Assembly: GCA_021781655.1 (NCBI GenBank)
Contig: JAJXWJ010000027.1
Coordinates: 1-39,778, forward strand
Source of the DNA: Bacillota bacterium
GTDB lineage: Bacteria > Bacillota > Clostridia > Clostridiales > Clostridiaceae
Length of the DNA: 39,778 nucleotides
Direction of reading: 5' to 3'
Position numbers and translations under genes: made by a program. How positions within the stretch are numbered: the stretch's first letter is position 1; each line of letters starts with the position of its first letter. Below the pieces are notes generated by a model that made no database searches, had not been told where the DNA came from, and saw only the letters and a program-made list of their open reading frames with translations. This document shows, piece by piece, positions 7,979 through 16,075 of the stretch.

Positions 7979-8809
7979 ATGTATTTTAAAGGAGATTTTC
8001 ATAATCATTCAATAGAATCTGATGGTAATTTATCGCCTATTGATGTGGTTAAACGAGCTAAAAGCAAACACATCGATATTATGTCCCTTACTGACCATGA
8101 TACTACAGATGGGGTATTAGATGCAATAAAGGAAGGCATATCTTTAAATGTGAAAGTTATTCCTGGCATGGAATTATCCACTTCCTTTAATAACGAAAGC
8201 ATCCACATATTAGCATATTTCAAGGATGATTGTTACTTAAAAGAAGAATTTCAAACTTATCTTAAAAACTTAACAAATTATCGTGTTGAAAGAGCAAAAA
8301 AAATCGTAGACTTATTAAAAATTCATTTTAATATAGTACTTGATTATAAAAATGTATTAAAAATAGCTGAAGGAGTAGTGGCTCGGCCTCACATTGCAAA
8401 AGCTATTATGGATGCTGGTTATCCTTATTCTATAGACTACATATTTCAAAATATTATAAACGAAGATAGCCCTGCATACATTCCAAACAAAAAACTTACT
8501 ACAAAAGATGGAATAAGTCTATTAAAAGAATTTAATGCTGTTGTCGTTCTAGCTCACCCTGTTTTAATAAAAAAGTCACCAGTGGAGGAACTATTAAAGC
8601 TTGATTTTGATGGAATTGAAGCAATATATCCATTAAATACAAAAGAAAAAACTAATGAATATTTAAAGCTTGCTAAAAAATATAATAAAATAATAACAGC
8701 AGGTTCCGATTTTCATAACTTAAATATAGGAGACAATAAACATTCTGATATTGGCACTTCAACCTTGGACTCAAAAAATATTGAAATTTTTTTAAATAAA
8801 CTTTTATAA
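7979..8809 (+). CDS. PHP-domain phosphoesterase
   Basis: A 276-residue PHP-superfamily metallo-phosphoesterase. The four family motifs are present: DFHNHSIESDG at the N-terminus, SLTDHDTTDG, then RPHIAKAI and LAHP, and finally GSDFHN. The layout matches the TrpH/RNase AM (YciV) group, which hydrolyses 3',5'-nucleoside bisphosphates or trims RNA 5' ends, although histidinol phosphatase-like activity cannot be excluded. Two adjacent ATGs occur at 7976 and 7979; GAGG at 7968-7971 favours the second. A longer open frame from 7919 lacks a ribosome site. It stands alone and ends in a terminator shared with the M18 peptidase. Confidence 0.88.
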   Translation: MYFKGDFHNHSIESDGNLSPIDVVKRAKSKHIDIMSLTDHDTTDGVLDAIKEGISLNVKVIPGMELSTSFNNESIHILAYFKDDCYLKEEFQTYLKNLTNYRVERAKKIVDLLKIHFNIVLDYKNVLKIAEGVVARPHIAKAIMDAGYPYSIDYIFQNIINEDSPAYIPNKKLTTKDGISLLKEFNAVVVLAHPVLIKKSPVEELLKLDFDGIEAIYPLNTKEKTNEYLKLAKKYNKIITAGSDFHNLNIGDNKHSDIGTSTLDSKNIEIFLNKLL

Positions 8810-8814
8810 AATAA

Positions 8815-8861
8815 AATGTCAGGTAATTTGAAGCCCTTTTGCCTTCAAATTACCTGACATT
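8815..8861. terminator. Strong bidirectional terminator
   Basis: A perfect 19-bp inverted repeat (8815-8833 with 8843-8861) with a 9-nt loop separates the convergent PHP and M18 peptidase genes. A T-rich tail follows on the plus strand, and an ATTTTATTTTATAAAAG tail on the minus strand. Confidence 0.85.
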
Positions 8862-8867
8862 ATTTTA

Positions 8868-10274
8868 TTACGCTTCTTTCAAAAAGGCAACGTAGGCATT
8901 TTTAGTCTCATATATGTCTGCTTTACTTGCTATTTCAAAAGGAGAATGCATACTTAAAATTGCCACTCCGCAATCTATTACTTCCATTCCATACTGTGCT
9001 AAAATATATGCTATTGTTCCGCCGCCGCCTTGATCAATTTTGCCAAGTTCAGAAGTTTGCCAAGATACTTTATGTTTATCCATAATAGCTCTAACCTCTG
9101 CTACAAATTCAGCATCTGCATCGCTAGAACCAGACTTTCCTCTAGAACCAGTATATTTATTAAATACTACACCTTTTCCAAAATAACATTGATTTCTCTT
9201 TTCATTAACTGAAGGATAATTAGGATCGTAAGCTGCACTTACATCAGATGAAAGCATCTTTGAGTTTGCAAAGGCTCTTCTTAGCTTTAATTCACTATAC
9301 TGACCTGCTGCTTCCATTACTTCAGCTGTAGCATTTTCAAAAAATCTAGAATGCATTCCTGTTGCACCTACGCTACCTATTTCTTCTTTATCAACTAAAA
9401 CGGTTATAAGTGTTTTCTTTGATTTTGTAATTTCCATCATTGCTTCAAAAGAAGTGTAAGCACAAACTCTATCATCTTGACCATAACCAATTACCATACT
9501 TCTATCTAAGCCGTATTCTCTAGCTTTTCCTGCAGGTACTACTTCAAGCTCTGCTGAAACAAAGTCTTCTTCTGTAATATCATATTTTTCATTGATAAGC
9601 TTTAAAATATTTGCTTTCACTCTTTCTTTTTCTTTTTTATCCTTAACAGGAATGCTTCCAACTAAAACATTTAGGGCTTCCCCTTCAATGCCTTTAGCCA
9701 TAGTTTTTTGCATTTGATCTTGTGATAAATGGACTAAAAGGTCTGTTACACAAAAAACAGGATCGGTTTCATCTTCACCTATATTAATATTTACTACTTC
9801 TCCTGTCTTTTTGACTACAACACCAATGATTGAAAGAGGTACTGTTACCCATTGATATTTCTTTATTCCTCCATAATAATGAGTTTTAAATAGTGCTAAA
9901 TCAGTATCTTCATAAAGAGGATTTTGTTTTAAATCTAATCTTGGTGAATCTATATGTGCACCAAGGATAGAAAAGCCCTTTTCCATAGGATCTTCTCCTA
10001 TTAAGTAAAGCACTAAATTTTTGTCTCTATTAACAGCATAAACTTTATCTCCTGCTTTTAAAGTTTTTCCATCTTTAATAATAGAATTCAAATCAACATA
10101 TCCTTTTTTTTCTGCCTCTTTTACTAATTCATTTACACATTGTCTTTCAGTTTTGCACTGTGAAATAAATTTTATGTATCTGCTAGATAAGCTAAAAACT
10201 TTTTTAAATTCCGTTTCACTGTACTTTTCCCATGCACTTTCATACTTTTTCTCTAAGCTATTCTTTTTCTCCAA
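8868..10274 (-). CDS. M18-family metalloaminopeptidase
   Basis: A 468-residue cytoplasmic zinc aminopeptidase of family M18 (aspartyl/yeast aminopeptidase I type). Metal and catalytic motifs are GAHIDSPRLDLK, GYGQDDRV, DKEEIGSVGATGMHS and ILSMHSPFEI, in the family order. It removes N-terminal residues, generally acidic or neutral. The start is TTG at 10274, preceded by AGGAGG with 7-nt spacing; an upstream in-frame ATG (10298) lacks a site and would extend further into the preceding gene. It is the last gene of the glpX-hprK-MTHFS operon and overlaps MTHFS by 17 nt. No obvious reason links it functionally to its neighbours. Confidence 0.92.
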   Translation of the reverse strand: MEKKNSLEKKYESAWEKYSETEFKKVFSLSSRYIKFISQCKTERQCVNELVKEAEKKGYVDLNSIIKDGKTLKAGDKVYAVNRDKNLVLYLIGEDPMEKGFSILGAHIDSPRLDLKQNPLYEDTDLALFKTHYYGGIKKYQWVTVPLSIIGVVVKKTGEVVNINIGEDETDPVFCVTDLLVHLSQDQMQKTMAKGIEGEALNVLVGSIPVKDKKEKERVKANILKLINEKYDITEEDFVSAELEVVPAGKAREYGLDRSMVIGYGQDDRVCAYTSFEAMMEITKSKKTLITVLVDKEEIGSVGATGMHSRFFENATAEVMEAAGQYSELKLRRAFANSKMLSSDVSAAYDPNYPSVNEKRNQCYFGKGVVFNKYTGSRGKSGSSDADAEFVAEVRAIMDKHKVSWQTSELGKIDQGGGGTIAYILAQYGMEVIDCGVAILSMHSPFEIASKADIYETKNAYVAFLKEA

Positions 10275-10851
10275 TTTTATTCCTCCTATTTTTTGCATTA
10301 ATATAATACAATTCAGTAATTATTATATCCATAAAAATATCATCTTCATTTGTAGGAACTTTATCAACAATTTGAGTACTGTAACAAATACCAATTTTTA
10401 TTCCCTTAAAATATGGATTTCTTAAAAATCTATCATAATATCCAGCACCATAACCTAATCTTCCTCCGTTTAAATCAAAAGCCAAGCCAGGAGTTAAAAC
10501 TAAATCTATATTTTGAGGCATTATTTCTTTTGCACCTTCAGTTGGTTCTAAAATACCGTAATTACTAGTAATCAAATTTTGTAAGCTTTCTATTTTATAA
10601 ACTTTAAGACCTTCCTCTTTACTAATAACTTTAGGTACACATACCGTTTTACCTAAAGTTAATGCGTGATTGATTATATTAAAAGTGTCTACTTCACTTT
10701 TAAAGCTAACGAAAGCAAATATAACCTGTGCATTTTTAAACAAATCACTTTCAGTAACTAACTTAAATATGCCTTTATCAAACTGCTTTTTCTCATCTGT
10801 ATTAAGGTTATCTCGTTTTTCTAAACTTATTTTTCTAAGTTTATCTTTCAC
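10258..10851 (-). CDS. 5-formyltetrahydrofolate cyclo-ligase (MTHFS)
   Basis: A 197-residue ATP-dependent enzyme that converts 5-formyl-THF to 5,10-methenyl-THF. The diagnostic motif RLGYGAGYYDRFL is near residues 132-144, and the N-terminal KISLEKRDNL matches the ATP-binding basic start of the family. The start appears to be GTG (10851), inside the 3' end of hprK (11-nt overlap) and without a good Shine-Dalgarno, suggesting it is translated by coupling to hprK. It overlaps the M18 peptidase downstream. It adds to the folate enzymes found elsewhere in the window. Confidence 0.93.
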   Translation of the reverse strand: MKDKLRKISLEKRDNLNTDEKKQFDKGIFKLVTESDLFKNAQVIFAFVSFKSEVDTFNIINHALTLGKTVCVPKVISKEEGLKVYKIESLQNLITSNYGILEPTEGAKEIMPQNIDLVLTPGLAFDLNGGRLGYGAGYYDRFLRNPYFKGIKIGICYSTQIVDKVPTNEDDIFMDIIITELYYINAKNRRNKIGEKE

Positions 10852-11764
10852 TTTTTTCGTTTTTAAACACTTCCATTCTTCTTTCTATTGTTTCTACAGG
10901 TGTAACACCGGCAGTTAAACTATATCTGTAGTTAGCTGCTGCAGCTTCAATTATAACTGCAAGGTTTCTTCCTGGTCTTATTGGAAGGATCATTTTTCTA
11001 ACAGGAACGTTTAAAATATCTATATATTCATGGTCAATACCTAATCTGTCATAATCTTTCCCTTCTCTCCACTGCTCTAGATATATAACTAAATCAATCC
11101 TCTTTGTGCTAAGCACAGAGCTAAGACCGTAAAGTGCTGGTACATCTATTATTCCCATACCTCTAACTTCTAGCATACCATTTGTTATAAATGGTGACTT
11201 TCCATATAATACGTCTTCAATTGACTTAATTTCTACTGCATCATCTGTTACCATTCTGTGACCTCTTTTTATAAGTTCAAGAGCTGTTTCACTTTTCCCG
11301 ATGCCACTTTCTCCAGTTATAAGAATGCCATATCCATATACATCCATAAGAACTCCATGCATTCTAGTTTCTGGTGCTAAGTTTGAGTCTAAATATGTCA
11401 TAAGTTTATTAATAAACCTTGTAGTTATTATATCCGTTCTTAAAAGCCATCTATTATATATTTCACAACCTTCAAGGAAAATATCATGTGGTTCTAATCC
11501 TCTTGCTAAAACTATGCAAGGTGTTTCGAATTCAAAAAATTTTTTTAATCTTTTTTTCATAATTTCCGGTCTCATTGCATCTAAAAAACTCCACTCTGCA
11601 TTTCCAACAACCTGTACCCTGTCATTTGCAAAATAATTGTAAAATCCAGAAAATTGAAGCCCCGGTCTATTTATATCACTCAAATTAATTTCTACATCTT
11701 TTTTACCTTCATTTATCACTTCCAAAGATAAATCCTTAACTAGTTTCTGTACAGATACAGACAT
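10841..11764 (-). CDS. hprK: HPr kinase/phosphorylase
   Basis: A 307-residue bifunctional enzyme that phosphorylates HPr of the sugar phosphotransferase system at Ser46 and removes that phosphate, the central switch of carbon catabolite repression in Firmicutes. The Walker A motif GESGIGKS is at 151-158, the preceding H136 lies in the conserved RMHG, and the HprK signature EVRGMGIIDV is near 199-208. The N-terminal 130 residues form the regulatory domain. Length is normal. It follows glpX by 22 bp. The kinase of well-studied members is stimulated by fructose-1,6-bisphosphate, the substrate of GlpX. Confidence 0.96.
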   Translation of the reverse strand: MSVSVQKLVKDLSLEVINEGKKDVEINLSDINRPGLQFSGFYNYFANDRVQVVGNAEWSFLDAMRPEIMKKRLKKFFEFETPCIVLARGLEPHDIFLEGCEIYNRWLLRTDIITTRFINKLMTYLDSNLAPETRMHGVLMDVYGYGILITGESGIGKSETALELIKRGHRMVTDDAVEIKSIEDVLYGKSPFITNGMLEVRGMGIIDVPALYGLSSVLSTKRIDLVIYLEQWREGKDYDRLGIDHEYIDILNVPVRKMILPIRPGRNLAVIIEAAAANYRYSLTAGVTPVETIERRMEVFKNEKSER

Positions 11765-11786
11765 TTAACTCACCACACCTTTTTAA

Positions 11787-12776
11787 CTATTTTTTTTCAA
11801 TAGGACTAACTACCAGATTACTTTCTTTTAAATTGTGTCTAGTTTCAATAAATCTAATAGTACTAGTTTTAGATTCCATAAAAATCGAGTGTGTAATGGC
11901 AATATGATTTTTAGCATATACAATACCCTTTAACAAATCACATTCTGAAATAGCAGTAGCTGAAAAGAAAACTTCGTCTGATTTAACGAGGTCATCTATA
12001 TATAAAATTTTATCAATATCATTTATTCCCATAAGCTTACATCTTTCGATTTCAGCATCATTTTGTGGCATAAGCTTAGCTTGCATTTCTCCGCCCATAC
12101 ATTTAATTGCTGTAGCTGCAATTACACCTTCTGGTGCTCCACCTATTCCCATAAAAAGATCCACACCAGTTTCCTCGAAACCACATTCTAGAACAGCAGC
12201 AACATCACCTTCTCCAAAAAGCTTTACCCTTGCTCCAATTTTTCTAGCTGCATCGACAATATAGTTATGTCTCTCTCTCTCCTGAACTACAACAGTAAGC
12301 TCAGAAATATCTTTTCCAAGTGCCTTAGCTACATCAATTATATTGTCTTCAGTAGACTTATTTATATCAATTGCACCCTTTGCTGCCTTACCAACTGCAA
12401 TTTTTTTCATGTACATATCTGGTGCATGTAATAAGCTTCCTTTTGGGCCCATAGCTACTACTGCAATAGCATTAGGAAGTCCCTTTGAAATTAATACGGT
12501 ACCATCTAATGGATCTACTGCTACGTCCATCTCGGTCATATTTTTATCCCATATTCCAACTTTTTGACCTATGTATAACATTGGAGCTTGATCTAACTCT
12601 CCCTCTCCAATAACTACTGTACCTTTAACAGGCATTAAACTAAATGCTCTTTCCATACCATCAACTGCTGCTTGATCTGCTGCAATTTTATCTCCTCTAC
12701 CCATATACTTCCCAGACTGAATAGCTGCAGCTTCTGTAACCATCACAATTCCCATTGCAACATCAATTTTAATCAT
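11787..12776 (-). CDS. glpX: Class II fructose-1,6-bisphosphatase
   Basis: A 329-residue GlpX-type phosphatase that hydrolyses fructose-1,6-bisphosphate to fructose-6-phosphate in gluconeogenesis. VIGEGE at 55-60, the metal-binding DPLDGT at 88-93 and GIGGAPEGV later in the protein are the family signatures. Length is typical. The ATG has AGGAGG upstream. It is the first gene of a four-gene minus-strand operon, read from an extended -10 promoter near 12822. Assignment to class II rather than inositol monophosphatase is secure. Confidence 0.95.
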   Translation of the reverse strand: MIKIDVAMGIVMVTEAAAIQSGKYMGRGDKIAADQAAVDGMERAFSLMPVKGTVVIGEGELDQAPMLYIGQKVGIWDKNMTEMDVAVDPLDGTVLISKGLPNAIAVVAMGPKGSLLHAPDMYMKKIAVGKAAKGAIDINKSTEDNIIDVAKALGKDISELTVVVQERERHNYIVDAARKIGARVKLFGEGDVAAVLECGFEETGVDLFMGIGGAPEGVIAATAIKCMGGEMQAKLMPQNDAEIERCKLMGINDIDKILYIDDLVKSDEVFFSATAISECDLLKGIVYAKNHIAITHSIFMESKTSTIRFIETRHNLKESNLVVSPIEKK

Positions 12777-12821
12777 CTTTTTCCTCCTAAAATCTGTAAA
12801 TAATCCTTCATGTATATATTA

Positions 12822-12830
12822 ATTATAGCA
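12822..12830 (-). promoter_or_regulatory. Extended -10 promoter of the glpX operon
   Basis: Minus strand TGCTATAAT is a perfect extended -10 (TGnTATAAT), about 45 bp upstream of the glpX ATG. No good -35 is present, which extended -10 promoters tolerate. Confidence 0.5.
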
Positions 12831-12908
12831 CAGTTGATGCTCGAAATAAATTTTCATTTAAAATTTCTATTTACAAATGAAAAATCAATAATTAGTTATG
12901 GATAAAAT

Positions 12909-12936
12909 ATGACAAAATACCTCACTGGGATATTAT
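12909..12936 (+). promoter_or_regulatory. Possible upstream plus-strand promoter
   Basis: ATGACA, 16 bp, TATTAT. It would give a leader of roughly 200 nt before the Spo0E-like gene. Only a fair match to sigma-A consensus. Confidence 0.3.
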
Positions 12937-13051
12937 ACCAACTAGCTTTTTTCAACAGTTTTTTCTATATGTAAATTTATGGAATTTGTCGGATAAAGTA
13001 CTTTTCTTTATATTTCTTGACACATATTGTAATTTGCTAATGTTTCGTGAC

Positions 13052-13070
13052 TTGTAAAACAATTTTACAA
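13052..13070. promoter_or_regulatory. Perfect 8-bp inverted repeat, candidate operator
   Basis: TTGTAAAA, CAA, TTTTACAA. The right arm contains the TTTACA -35 of the promoter below, so a bound repressor would block RNA polymerase. The arms do not match a regulator site I can name with confidence. Confidence 0.5.
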
Positions 13071-13092
13071 TTAGCCTAAATAATGGTAGAAT
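13064..13092 (+). promoter_or_regulatory. Sigma-A promoter of the Spo0E-like gene
   Basis: TTTACA (13064-13069), 17 bp, TAGAAT (13087-13092). Transcription would start near 13099, about 40 nt before the ATG at 13141, with AAGGAGGG in between. Confidence 0.7.
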
Positions 13093-13140
13093 AAAAATGC
13101 AATCAAAAATAAGGGGTATTTGAAATAAGGAGGGAATTAC

Positions 13141-13317
13141 ATGAATTTAAAATTAATCATATTAAATTATCAAATCGAGTTGCATAGATTAAGGCTAAAT
13201 GAACTAGTTAATACAAGAGAATTAACTGATAAAAAGGTTATTGCGTATAGTTCTAAGTTAGATGAACTTATAAATGAGTACTTTAACGCTAGCTTAGGAA
13301 TAAAGAAAGCCGCTTAG
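13141..13317 (+). CDS. Spo0E-family aspartyl-phosphate phosphatase
   Basis: A 58-residue protein with a strong ribosome site (AAGGAGGG, about 6 nt before the ATG). It matches the small Spo0E family: a first helix rich in Leu, Ile and Arg (residues 3-26), a short turn, and the signature S37-S-K-L-D41 followed by ELINEYF. Spo0E-type proteins remove the phosphate from Spo0A-P and so delay sporulation. The family members are commonly 50-90 residues, so the length is normal. It has its own sigma-A promoter, an inverted repeat over the -35, and its own terminator, suggesting tight separate control. The short length makes it easy to miss in gene calling. Confidence 0.85.
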   Translation: MNLKLIILNYQIELHRLRLNELVNTRELTDKKVIAYSSKLDELINEYFNASLGIKKAA

Positions 13318-13373
13318 GCATAACATAAATCAATTTATTATATTTTTGATTGCTACTGCTTTATATTTTATTT

Positions 13374-13420
13374 AAGGGATGTAACGAAATATAAAATTTC
13401 TGTCACATCCCTTTTTTTTT
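13374..13420 (+). terminator. Terminator of the Spo0E-like gene
   Basis: AAGGGATGTAACGAAAT pairs with ATTTCTGTCACATCCCTT (one mismatch) around a 4-5 nt loop, followed by nine T. On the other strand it may also end the glycosyltransferase transcript, where the tail is only moderately T-rich. Confidence 0.85.
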
Positions 13421-13429
13421 ACAACATAT

Positions 13430-14449
13430 CTAGTTAAATTTATATTTTTTACTAGTGTAACGATAAACACCTTTAGTAATCTTTCTACCAAAATGGCCTG
13501 GAAGGTTTGAAAATGTGCCTAGCAATCTGTATCTTAATCTAAAATATAGATTCTCATTTGCACTTTTAAGATATGACCACAGCTCATCCTTCTTCAATAA
13601 ATTCTCTTCTGATTCCGAAACCAATAAAAGTACAGAAGAAATGGTCATCATCATTGAAAGATAATTTTTCATATAAACATCCAATTGTTTAAACTCAATA
13701 TTTTCAAGTCCACAATAAAAATCAATCATTATTTTAGTCACAAGCAGCTGTTGGTCTATACGCTTTATCATTATTTTCTCATTTACCGATTGATCTTCTC
13801 GTCCAATATAATATCTGTATAAATCTATATCCATGTAATATATTTTTTCTACAAAAGGAAGTGGTTTGTACACAAATATGTTATCAACGTAAAAGGTATG
13901 CTTTGGAAGACTTATTTTACAGTTATGCAATAGGCTAGTGTTATAAATTACCGAATGCATCAAAATATACTGAGATTTTTTAAACCGACCAACCTTATCC
14001 CAACCAAATACACAATTTTCAGGGAATACATTTTTATAGTTTACAACAACACTAGTATTATCTTTGGAGTGTTCATAAACATAATTGCATATCATCATGT
14101 CTAATTCATCTCCAGTATTGTTATATTTTTTTAATACATCTATTACTTTCAACATTCCTTCAGAATCTAACCAATCATCTGAATCTACAACCTTAAAGTA
14201 TAGTCCCAATGCATTTTTAATTCCAGTGTTTACCGCTTCTCCGTGGCCACCATTTTCCTGATGAATTGCTTTAACAATAGTTGGATACTTCAAAGCATAT
14301 TCATCGGCAATTTTAGCAGTATCATCTGATGAGCCATCATTAACAATTATAATCTCAATATCTTCTCCACCAGGCAAAAGACTTTTTAAGCAATTTTCCA
14401 TGTAAGCTGCAGAATTATAGCACGGAACAGTAAATGTTATTATCTTCAT
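13430..14449 (-). CDS. Family 2 glycosyltransferase
   Basis: A 339-residue GT-A fold enzyme. The N-terminal domain shows FTVPCYNSAAYMENCLKSLL, the nucleotide-binding IIVNDGSSDDT (34-44) and the metal-binding DSDD (89-92). The C-terminal 150 residues are specific to this subgroup and not clearly membrane-spanning. It follows the UDP-galactopyranose mutase gene by 19 bp on the same strand, so a role in adding a galactofuranose residue to a surface glycan is a reasonable guess; acceptor and sugar cannot be read from the sequence. The ATG is preceded by AAAGGAA. Confidence 0.88.
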   Translation of the reverse strand: MKIITFTVPCYNSAAYMENCLKSLLPGGEDIEIIIVNDGSSDDTAKIADEYALKYPTIVKAIHQENGGHGEAVNTGIKNALGLYFKVVDSDDWLDSEGMLKVIDVLKKYNNTGDELDMMICNYVYEHSKDNTSVVVNYKNVFPENCVFGWDKVGRFKKSQYILMHSVIYNTSLLHNCKISLPKHTFYVDNIFVYKPLPFVEKIYYMDIDLYRYYIGREDQSVNEKIMIKRIDQQLLVTKIMIDFYCGLENIEFKQLDVYMKNYLSMMMTISSVLLLVSESEENLLKKDELWSYLKSANENLYFRLRYRLLGTFSNLPGHFGRKITKGVYRYTSKKYKFN

Positions 14450-14468
14450 CTCTAGTTTCCTTTCTTTA

Positions 14469-15641
14469 CTAAATAATATTATCCGCTAAAATAAGGGCTT
14501 TTAGAACTATGGCATCCATATTGTAATATTTATATTCTGCCAATCGTCCCAGCAAGTAAAAGTTATTTAGTCCTTCTGTTAATTTTTTATATTTATCATA
14601 TAATAAATAATTTTCATCATTCAATATTGCATAATATGGTGTTTCACCATCAGCACCAGTATAAGCCTTTGGGAATTCTTTTACAGTGGTTGTTTTCATC
14701 TTGTTCTTTTGACCTGTTAAGTGTTTAAATTCAGTAATTCTTGTATATTTTTCACTTACAGTGTAGTTAACAGTTCCTTTTGTCTGAAACCATTCTAAAT
14801 CATGAGTCTCAAATAAAAAATCTAAGGTTCTATATGGCAGTCTACCAAACTTACATGAAAAAAACTCATCTATAGCACCAGTAAATATAACTTTCCCATT
14901 GAAGTCGTTGTCCTTAAACATTATTTTATTTTCACGTATATTAAAAAGCTTCTTTGCATCTACATTCAGTTGTACATCGATATTAGGATGATCTAGTAAA
15001 CTTTCAAAAAGTTTTGTGTAACCTTCAAGAGGCATGCCTTGATATAAATCTTGAAAATATCTATTATCATTTGATATAAGTATAGGAACTCTAGCAATAA
15101 CAGATGGGTCTATTTCTAGAGGCGTTATGTCCCACTGTTTCTGTGTATAATAAAGAAAAATATTTTTATAGACATATTCAGAAAGCTTGATTAAATCGAT
15201 ATCTGTTTGCTCTCGTAACTGTGCGATGGTCAATTTTGAATTCAAGCCATATTTTTTAATGAGCTTTTCTTCTAGCTTTTTTGCTTCTTCTTTCTCAAAA
15301 GCTACATATAAAGAATTAAGATTAAATGGTACAGGCATTAGGTTACCATAAACGTTTGCCACAACTTCATGGTCGTAATCTAGCCATTTTGTAAAACGTG
15401 AAAGATAATCAAAAACCCTTTTGTTATTTGTATGAAATATATGTGGTCCATATTTATGAACCAAAATACCTTCTTCATCGAAAAAATCGTAAGTATTTCC
15501 ACCTATGTGATTTCTTTTTTCTATAATTAAAACTTTTTTATTTGAGCGTTCAGCAATTTCACGGGATATTACTGCACCTGCAAGTCCACAACCAATTACT
15601 ATAAAATCATATGTGCTGCTTATCAATATACAATCCCCCAT
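14469..15641 (-). CDS. glf: UDP-galactopyranose mutase
   Basis: An FAD enzyme of about 390 residues that interconverts UDP-galactopyranose and UDP-galactofuranose. The N-terminal dinucleotide-binding motif is VIGCGLAGAV, followed by EKRNHIGGNTYDF and KYGPHIFHT, all typical of bacterial Glf. The C-terminal RLAEYKYYNMDAIVLKAL is the conserved family ending. Two starts are possible: ATG at 15641 with no good ribosome site, or TTG at 15626 preceded by GGGGGA at 7 nt. The longer open frame to 15737 runs through the promoter and is rejected. It is the first gene of a pair with the glycosyltransferase downstream. Confidence 0.92.
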   Translation of the reverse strand: MGDCILISSTYDFIVIGCGLAGAVISREIAERSNKKVLIIEKRNHIGGNTYDFFDEEGILVHKYGPHIFHTNNKRVFDYLSRFTKWLDYDHEVVANVYGNLMPVPFNLNSLYVAFEKEEAKKLEEKLIKKYGLNSKLTIAQLREQTDIDLIKLSEYVYKNIFLYYTQKQWDITPLEIDPSVIARVPILISNDNRYFQDLYQGMPLEGYTKLFESLLDHPNIDVQLNVDAKKLFNIRENKIMFKDNDFNGKVIFTGAIDEFFSCKFGRLPYRTLDFLFETHDLEWFQTKGTVNYTVSEKYTRITEFKHLTGQKNKMKTTTVKEFPKAYTGADGETPYYAILNDENYLLYDKYKKLTEGLNNFYLLGRLAEYKYYNMDAIVLKALILADNII

Positions 15642-15693
15642 CTCTAAATTAAATTTACATAATATGACACTAACTATGTTTACTTTTATTTTT

Positions 15694-15722
15694 ATACTAA
15701 TATTTACGACTTGTATTGTCAA
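15694..15722 (-). promoter_or_regulatory. Sigma-A promoter of glf
   Basis: Minus strand TTGACA (15717-15722), 17 bp, TAGTAT (15694-15699). It lies about 55 bp upstream of the glf start and immediately after the tRNA terminator. Confidence 0.65.
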
Positions 15723-15751
15723 TAAAATACTTATCAATTATTTGTGATTGA

Positions 15752-15795
15752 TAAAAAAATAAGCAAGTCTACAATTACTGCAAACCTGCTTATTT
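15752..15795 (-). terminator. Terminator of the 6S/tRNA-Glu transcript
   Basis: On the minus strand AAATAAGCAGGT pairs with ACTTGCTTATTT (one mismatch) and is followed by TTTT. It begins about 9 nt after the tRNA CCA end. Confidence 0.8.
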
Positions 15796-15803
15796 CAAAC
15801 TTA

Positions 15804-15878
15804 TGGTAGCCCCAACGGGAATTGAACCCGTGATTCCGCCTTGAGAGGGCGATGTCTTAACCTCTTGACCATGAGGCC
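15804..15878 (-). tRNA. tRNA-Glu (anticodon CUC)
   Basis: A 75-nt tRNA with encoded CCA. The acceptor stem pairs GGCCTCA with TGGGGCT (two G-U pairs). The anticodon stem CGCC/GGCG holds the 7-nt loop CTCTCAA, giving anticodon CUC for GAG. The T arm ACGGG-TTCAATT-CCCGT is regular. The body closely follows bacterial tRNA-Glu. It lies alone apart from the probable 6S RNA just upstream, with a terminator downstream. Confidence 0.95.
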
Positions 15879-15895
15879 ATAAATTTTAAATTCCC

Positions 15896-16070
15896 AACAT
15901 GCCGTCACACTTAATAGTCACACCCGCAAACTAGCAGGTGGGTCTTTCTCAATCTTATTACTGCCTACTTTCCATTAAAAAAGCTTGACATCCTAAAATA
16001 TTGTTGAAAATCCCTTATTTACAATGTAGGTTGAACATATAAGCTTCTCGAACACATCAGGATTAACCAT
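15896..16070 (-). ncRNA. ssrS: Probable 6S RNA
   Basis: A gene-free stretch of about 175 nt begins just downstream of a good promoter (-35 TTGAAA, 16 bp, -10 TATAAT). Its 5' part, TAATCCTGATGTGTTCGAGA, resembles the conserved start of Firmicute 6S RNA (TCCTGATGTGTT in Bacillus bsrA; CTGAGATGTTCG in E. coli). ACATG at the 5' end can pair with CATGT at the 3' end, which would close a long rod. The size fits. 6S RNA binds RNA polymerase holoenzyme in place of promoter DNA. The 3' end is estimated. It may be co-transcribed with the tRNA 18 nt downstream. Confidence 0.62.
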
Positions 16071-16075
16071 GTACT

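Larger units (their letters stand above)
12777..13140. other. Control-rich intergenic region between glpX and the Spo0E-like gene
   Basis: This 364-bp divergent gap contains no gene that I can support. It holds the glpX promoter (near 12822), a possible early plus-strand promoter (12909-12936), a TTTGTCGGA at 12985-12993 resembling a Spo0A box (consensus TTTGTCGAA in its usual orientation), and an inverted repeat and a strong promoter just upstream of the small sporulation gene. Confidence 0.5.

Noticed and set aside
15880-16070. T-box leader or attenuator upstream of the tRNA
   Set aside because: No T-box sequence or aminoacyl-tRNA synthetase gene follows; the 5' motif and size fit 6S RNA better.
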